Shown: in pieces, positions 59,372-64,000 of the stretch
Layout: each line of letters begins with the position of its first letter
Position numbering within the stretch: position 1 is the stretch's first letter
Assembly (NCBI RefSeq): GCF_006874585.1
Contig: NZ_CP029761.1
Span: 1,995,001-2,059,000, forward strand
DNA: 64,000 bases
Direction: 5' to 3'
Origin: Sphingomonas sp. IC081
GTDB lineage: Bacteria; Pseudomonadota; Alphaproteobacteria; Sphingomonadales; Sphingomonadaceae
Translations under genes and position numbers: made by a program
Notes under the pieces: model-generated
The model's database searches: none
What the model was told of the DNA's origin: nothing
What the model saw: only the letters and a program-made list of their open reading frames with translations

Positions 59372-62143
59372 TCAGCTGACCTTGCGGAGCGGCCCCACCT
59401 CGGCCGGCTCGAAGCGCGTGCGCGAGGGCGTGAACTGCACGGCACCGTGCGGGTCAAGCTCCAGCGGGGTGCCGAATTCGACCCCCATGTGATCCTCCCG
59501 GCACCAGCGCGCCGTGGCGAGAACGACGTTGTCCTCGGCCAGATGAAGCGCAAAGCAGGTATCCACCGGCACGTTCCACAGGCCTTCCACCAGCGCGCCG
59601 GTCTGCGAGACGTTGCGGATCGTGGCATGGTAGATATGGCCGCCGTGCTCGAGCACGACCTTGCGCAGCATCGTCTGTCGCGGCGCCCGCGCCGAGCGTG
59701 GCCCCGTGGCAACCGCTCCCATCCCGTGTCCGAGGCGGTTGATGACGCCTTCCGCATTGAGCGGCTTCTCGTAGATGTAGCCCTGGATATGGCTGCATCC
59801 CAGCAGTCGGACGAGATCGAGTTCGTCGAGCGTCTCGACACCTTCGGCGGTCGTCTCCATGCCCAGCGCTTCGGCCAGGCTGACGATCGAGGCGATGATC
59901 GCGCCGTTGCGGCTGCCCTCGATGGTGGCGCCGCGCACGAAGCTCTGGTCGATCTTGATCTTGTCGAACGGCGCCTTCTTCAGATAGCCGAGCGAGGAAT
60001 AGCCGGTCCCGAAATCGTCGAGCGCCAGCCGCACGCCCACGCCCTTGAGCGCGGCGAACATGTCCTCGGTGGACTTGTCCTCGCCCAGGAACACGCTTTC
60101 GGTGATCTCCAGTTCCAGCCGCGAGGACGAGATGCCGGCGTCGGCGATCGCCCGCTTGACGATCTTGGGCAGATCCGGGTTCGAAAACTGCAACGGCGAG
60201 ACGTTGACCGCGACCCGCACCTCACCCGGCCAGCCCGCCATGTCGCGGCAGGCGCGGCGCAGCGCCCATTCGCCGATCTCGGCGACCAGCCCGGTCTCCT
60301 CGGCCACCGGCACGAACTTGGCCGGGGACAGATAGCCGTGGCGCGGATGCTTCCAGCGCAGCAAGGCCTCGAAGCCGGTGATGCGCTCGGTGGTGGTGTG
60401 CACTTGTGGCTGGTAGTGCAGTTCCAGCGCGCCCGCCGCGATGGCGTCGCGCAGATCCTGCTCCAGTTGCTGGCGCTCCTTGGCATCGGAATGCAGGTCG
60501 TCGTCGTAGAAGTAATAGCGTCCGCGCCCGCCACCCTTGGCCGCATAGAGGGCAAGATCCGCGTTGCGCACGATTTCCTCGGCAGTGACGCCGTGATCGG
60601 GACAGAGCGAGATGCCCACCGAAGCTCCGATGGTCACCCGCACGCCGTCGATCGTGTAGGACTGCGACAGGTTCTCGATCACCCGGCGCGCAAGATGGGC
60701 AAGGCCTTCGTGCTGGTGATGGCCGGGCAGCAGGACCTGGAACTCGTCACCGCCGAGACGCCCCACGCGCCCCATCGCCCCCACGGAATGGGTCAGCCGC
60801 TCGGCAACCTGCTTGAGCAGTTCGTCGCCGGCCGGGTGCCCCATGGTGTCGTTGACTTGCTTGAAACGGTCGAGATCGAGCAGGAACAGCGCGCAGGCCC
60901 GGCTTTCGAGGCGCGGCGAGGTGAGGATCTTCTCCAGCCATTCCGCCATCTGGAAACGGTTGGCCAGCCCGGTCAGCGAATCGAAACGCGCCAGTTGGGT
61001 TACGTGCTGCTGCGACTTGCGGGATTCGGTAAGGTCGGTACCCGAGCCGCGAAAACCCAGGAAATTGTGGAACTGGTCGAGCACCGGACGGCCCGAGATC
61101 GACCACCAGCGCTCTTCCTCCTCCGCCGTCGCGGCGCGCACGGTAAGGTCCTGGAACGAAGAGCGGGTGGCAAGATGGAAAGCCAGCGTACGTTCGCTTT
61201 CCTGGCCGCCGATCTCGAGATGGAAGAGGCTGTTGAACGGCCGCCCCACCACTTCGGACTGGGCCGCCCCCAGCAGCCCCGCGATCGGCGCCGAAACGTA
61301 TGTGATGGCACCGCGCCGGTCAGTCTCCCAGAACCAGCCCTGCCCGGTTTCCTCATATTCGCCGAGCAGTTCCTCGGCCCGGTGCTGACGCATCTCCTGC
61401 TCGCCCCGGCGCACCGATTCGGCGGCGGCCAGGCGCACCTGCCGCATCGCGACGACAAGGCCGGTGCCGCTGCCGCACGCCAACAGGACAAGCGATTCGA
61501 TCCACGCACTTGCCATCGAGGCACCGCACCAGAGCGCCACCGTCGCCGCCACCGTGGCGGTCAGCCGACCTTCGAGCAGCACCGTGGCGAGCAGGACCAG
61601 CAACACCAGTCCCTGCACCGTCAAGGCACCATCGAGCGCCGGGGCCCAGGTGCCGATGGCATGGCCGAACAGTACCATCGGCACCGCGATCGCCAGGAGC
61701 ATGATCGGATAGCGCAGCCAGCTCGCCGGATCGCAGCGCTCCTCGAATCGGGAGAGCCAAGGTGCGGCGAGGCAACCGATAGCCGCCAGCAGCACCAGTG
61801 CGGTGACCAGCAGGCCGGGCGCCTGGGCGGACACCGCGCCGATCACCGCCATGACGCCGATCATCGCCGGAGCCATCAGCTCCCAGCGGCGCGGCACAAA
61901 ATAGAACAGAGGATCGCTGGCCCCGCCCATGGGGCGCAGGAAGGCAAAGTTATCAGCAAAACCACGCGGACGGGCGGCCGTGCCCCCGGAATCCCGATCG
62001 CCGAAACTCCTTTCGGGCGCGGCCGTTTCGGGATCGCAATGGGGCTCACGGGGGCTGCCGACACGCGCACGCTCGGTTGCGCCCGCGCCCGGCACACCCT
62101 TGCGAACGGTATGCCGTTGCCGCCTGGAACCCATATCCACCAT
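59372..62143 (-). CDS. GGDEF-EAL-PilZ membrane protein (c-di-GMP signalling)
   Basis: About 923 residues, in order: an N-terminal hydrophobic region with about six helices (roughly 88-235), a PAS-like domain (about 275-370), a GGDEF domain with intact LGGDEF (464-468), an EAL domain with FEALLRWKHP (592-594) and LDDFGTGYSSL, then a PilZ-like end with NVSQTGALVEG (844). Both catalytic signatures look intact, so it may make and break cyclic di-GMP. The start may be 62143 or one of the nearby ATGs. The PilZ Arg motif is not in the usual spacing, so c-di-GMP binding is uncertain. Confidence 0.9.
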   Translation of the reverse strand: MVDMGSRRQRHTVRKGVPGAGATERARVGSPREPHCDPETAAPERSFGDRDSGGTAARPRGFADNFAFLRPMGGASDPLFYFVPRRWELMAPAMIGVMAVIGAVSAQAPGLLVTALVLLAAIGCLAAPWLSRFEERCDPASWLRYPIMLLAIAVPMVLFGHAIGTWAPALDGALTVQGLVLLVLLATVLLEGRLTATVAATVALWCGASMASAWIESLVLLACGSGTGLVVAMRQVRLAAAESVRRGEQEMRQHRAEELLGEYEETGQGWFWETDRRGAITYVSAPIAGLLGAAQSEVVGRPFNSLFHLEIGGQESERTLAFHLATRSSFQDLTVRAATAEEEERWWSISGRPVLDQFHNFLGFRGSGTDLTESRKSQQHVTQLARFDSLTGLANRFQMAEWLEKILTSPRLESRACALFLLDLDRFKQVNDTMGHPAGDELLKQVAERLTHSVGAMGRVGRLGGDEFQVLLPGHHQHEGLAHLARRVIENLSQSYTIDGVRVTIGASVGISLCPDHGVTAEEIVRNADLALYAAKGGGRGRYYFYDDDLHSDAKERQQLEQDLRDAIAAGALELHYQPQVHTTTERITGFEALLRWKHPRHGYLSPAKFVPVAEETGLVAEIGEWALRRACRDMAGWPGEVRVAVNVSPLQFSNPDLPKIVKRAIADAGISSSRLELEITESVFLGEDKSTEDMFAALKGVGVRLALDDFGTGYSSLGYLKKAPFDKIKIDQSFVRGATIEGSRNGAIIASIVSLAEALGMETTAEGVETLDELDLVRLLGCSHIQGYIYEKPLNAEGVINRLGHGMGAVATGPRSARAPRQTMLRKVVLEHGGHIYHATIRNVSQTGALVEGLWNVPVDTCFALHLAEDNVVLATARWCREDHMGVEFGTPLELDPHGAVQFTPSRTRFEPAEVGPLRKVS

Positions 62144-62370
62144 GCGTCCGCTATGGACTGCCGGCCATTTCAAAAGGGTTAACCCCCGCATGGTCCCTTA
62201 CCGCAGAAACACTGAATTTGCTGGGGCCGACAAACCCTAACAACACCACTCTCCAAACGCCGAACACGACGGACCGACACCGTTTTTGCTTGCCGAACGG
62301 GCTGCCGCATGTTTGCCTGAGACATGACGGGGTTCACGCCCGGTGCACCCCATCGAGGGAGAGCAAGTCC

Positions 62371-63690
62371 ATGCGACATATCGCAATCGTGGGATCGGGT
62401 CCGGCCGGCTACTACACGGCGGAAGCGGCGCTCAGGCAGTGGCGCGACGATGTGCGGGTCGACATCTTCGATGCCATGCCGGTACCCTTCGGACTGATCC
62501 GCAACGGCGTCGCCCCCGACCACCAGTCGATCAAGGGCGTCTCCCGCCGCTATGAGGCCACCGCGCTCACCGACAACGTACGCTTTGTCGGCAACGTGAT
62601 GATCGGCCGCGACGTCACCATCGGCGAACTCCAGGACCTCTACGATGCCGTCGTACTGGCCACCGGCGCGCCGGGCGACCGCAAGCTCGGCGTGCCGGGC
62701 GACGGCCTCGCCAACGTTTTCGGGTCCGCCGCCTTTGTCGGCTGGTACAACGGCCATCCCAACTTCTCCTCGCTGGCACCCGACCTTTCCGGTGGAACCG
62801 CCGTGGTGATCGGCAACGGCAATGTCGCACTCGACGTCGCGCGAATCCTTGCCAAGTCGCAGACGGAGTTCGAGGGGTCCGACATCGTCACCCATGCACT
62901 TGAAACACTAACGGCATCGCGGGTGCGCCGAATCGTCATCCTCGGTCGGCGCGGACCACATCAGATCACCATGACGGCCAAGGAACTGGGTGAGATCGCC
63001 CACCTCTCGCGCGCGTGCCCGCATGTCGATGCCGCCGACCTGCCGCCCGAACGTGCCGATGCCGCACTCGAGGCCGGACAACGCAAGGCGGTCGGCCATC
63101 TGCGCGCCTTTAGCAAGATACCCGAACCCGGCACCGCCCCCTGCACAGAGCGCGAGGTCGAGATCGACTTCGACTTCTTTGCCGCTCCCCGCGCCATCCT
63201 TGGCGAAGGCAAAGTCGAGGCGGTCGAGGTCGAGCGTACGCGGCTGGAAGATGGCAAGGCCATCGGCACCGGCGAAACCTACCGCATCCCCGCAGGCCTC
63301 GTGGTCTCCTGCATCGGCTACCAGACCTCGCCGATCCCCGACGTGCCCTACGACCACGACCTCGGCCGCTTCGCCAACACAGAGGGACGGATCGCGCCGG
63401 GCCTCTACTGCGTGGGATGGGCGCGGCGCGGCCCCACCGGGACCATCGGCACCAACCGCCCGGACGGCTTCGCCATCGCCGAAAAGATCGCCGCCGACCT
63501 CACCGGCGATTCCGGGAAGCCCGGCCGTCCCGGTTTCGACGCCCTCGCCGCCCGGCGCGGGATAGACTACGTCAAATTCGCGGACTGGCTGAAGATCGAC
63601 GAAGCCGAGATCGCCAATGCACGAACCGGCTCTCCGCGCGAAAAGTTCGTGGAAGTCGAACGCATGATCGAGGCTGCCGGAAAACAGTAA
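62371..63690 (+). CDS. FprA-type ferredoxin/adrenodoxin-NADP+ reductase
   Basis: A 439-residue FAD enzyme of the adrenodoxin-reductase/FprA class. The N-terminal FAD motif VGSGPAGYYTAEA is at 6-18, followed by VPFGLIRNGVAPDHQ. The NADP motif is VIGNGNVALDVARIL, and GLYCVGWARRGPTGTIGTNR is the class signature. The ATG at 62371 has an AGGGAGA site. The frame is divergent from the GGDEF/EAL gene. Its stop is followed at once by a truncated TlpA-like fragment. Confidence 0.92.
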   Translation: MRHIAIVGSGPAGYYTAEAALRQWRDDVRVDIFDAMPVPFGLIRNGVAPDHQSIKGVSRRYEATALTDNVRFVGNVMIGRDVTIGELQDLYDAVVLATGAPGDRKLGVPGDGLANVFGSAAFVGWYNGHPNFSSLAPDLSGGTAVVIGNGNVALDVARILAKSQTEFEGSDIVTHALETLTASRVRRIVILGRRGPHQITMTAKELGEIAHLSRACPHVDAADLPPERADAALEAGQRKAVGHLRAFSKIPEPGTAPCTEREVEIDFDFFAAPRAILGEGKVEAVEVERTRLEDGKAIGTGETYRIPAGLVVSCIGYQTSPIPDVPYDHDLGRFANTEGRIAPGLYCVGWARRGPTGTIGTNRPDGFAIAEKIAADLTGDSGKPGRPGFDALAARRGIDYVKFADWLKIDEAEIANARTGSPREKFVEVERMIEAAGKQ

Positions 63691-63695
63691 CGCGG

Positions 63696-64000
63696 CCCTG
63701 CCGCACCGAACTGCCGACTCTGGACAACTATTATGCCTTGCAGCGCAAGCACGGCCTGCGCGTCTTCGCGATCACCACCGAAGGCTCGCTTCCGGCCTAC
63801 CGCCTCAAGACCCTGTTCAACACCATGGCGATCCCGGCCGTGAAGCGCATCAAAGGCCCCTACGGACCGCTCACCGGCGTACCCACCAATTTCATCATCG
63901 ATCGCGCCGGCAAGGTTCGCTATGCCAAGGCCGGCGCATTCGACCTCGACGACCTTAACGCCGTGCTGGTGCCGCCGCTCAACGAACCAGCGCCGAACTG
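63696..64000 (+). pseudogene. 5'-truncated TlpA/thioredoxin-like fragment
   Basis: Six bases after the FprA stop the frame reads PCRTELPTLDNYYALQ, then GLRVFAITTEG, GVPTNFIIDRAGKVRYAKAG and on to the window edge. This is the second half of a TlpA/ResA-type thioredoxin domain, starting in the middle of a WCxPC-type active site. No start codon lies upstream in this frame for at least 90 bases, so the 5' half appears lost. The 3' end is outside the window. Deletion at the junction or an assembly join could explain it. Confidence 0.7.

Overview
The window is GC-rich, densely coding chromosomal DNA with many stop/start overlaps (GTGA, ATGA, TGATG, TTGA). It has no rRNA, tRNA, phage, plasmid or CRISPR signature. 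The gene set suggests an alphaproteobacterium of the Sphingomonadales, most like Novosphingobium or Sphingobium. It has a C4-pathway 5-aminolevulinate synthase, a carboxyspermidine-type polyamine route, BtaA/BtaB betaine-lipid genes, a TonB-dependent receptor with a Pro/Gly-rich insert, a LuxR-type regulator with a C-terminal membrane anchor, and lepB-rnc-era. The genus is inferred from protein style only; no marker gene fixes it.

Layout. 1-7062 (minus) is a propionate-to-succinyl-CoA operon: pccB, a small membrane protein, a thiolase, methylmalonyl-CoA epimerase, methylmalonyl-CoA mutase, biotin synthase and a DUF1311 protein that runs off the left end. 7412-9671 holds glutathione reductase and a divergent RBBP9-type hydrolase. 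9847-16888 holds pgi (minus), lepB-rnc-era and a lipid-anchored SGNH hydrolase (plus), then a GT-C type membrane glycosyltransferase. 16889-21580 (minus) is plsY-dprA-topA plus a 59-residue helix-turn-helix-like protein overlapping the end of topA. 21690-25986 (plus) is murI, a degenerate metallo-beta-lactamase-fold protein, hemA and an Old Yellow Enzyme.

26062-30861 (minus) is a polyamine cluster: carboxyspermidine dehydrogenase, a Cys-rich lipoprotein, a DUF486 membrane protein, carboxyspermidine decarboxylase and, behind a long structured leader, an ornithine/lysine decarboxylase. 31187-34534 (plus) holds btaA-btaB behind a Pho-box-like array, a Ser/Thr dehydratase and a MAPEG protein whose stop codon coincides with the end of an IS630-type transposase remnant. 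34865-38829 has small hypothetical genes and a minus-strand operon (lipoprotein, NAD(P)HX repair enzyme, RumA-type RNA methyltransferase). 38891-44778 (minus) is ilvD, DUF805, N-formylglutamate amidohydrolase, ispE and ETF-ubiquinone oxidoreductase. 44892-48033 (plus) is a uracil-DNA-glycosylase-like protein, a soluble lytic transglycosylase and moaB. 48049-54078 (minus) holds an arylamine N-acetyltransferase, an alpha/beta hydrolase, phosphoglucomutase, a RadC-like protein, two unknowns and the membrane-anchored LuxR regulator, divergent from the TonB-dependent receptor (54424-57384). The end carries lepA, a GGDEF-EAL-PilZ protein, an FprA-type ferredoxin-NADP reductase and a 5'-truncated TlpA-like fragment.

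Most genes are housekeeping or core metabolism. The points most worth following are a dispersed palindromic element present in two copies (9683-9789 and 30946-31070), the Pho-box-like array before btaAB, the odc leader RNA, the two unknown genes inside the polyamine cluster, the receptor/membrane-regulator locus, and several degenerate or truncated genes. I saw no defence system or biosynthetic cluster.
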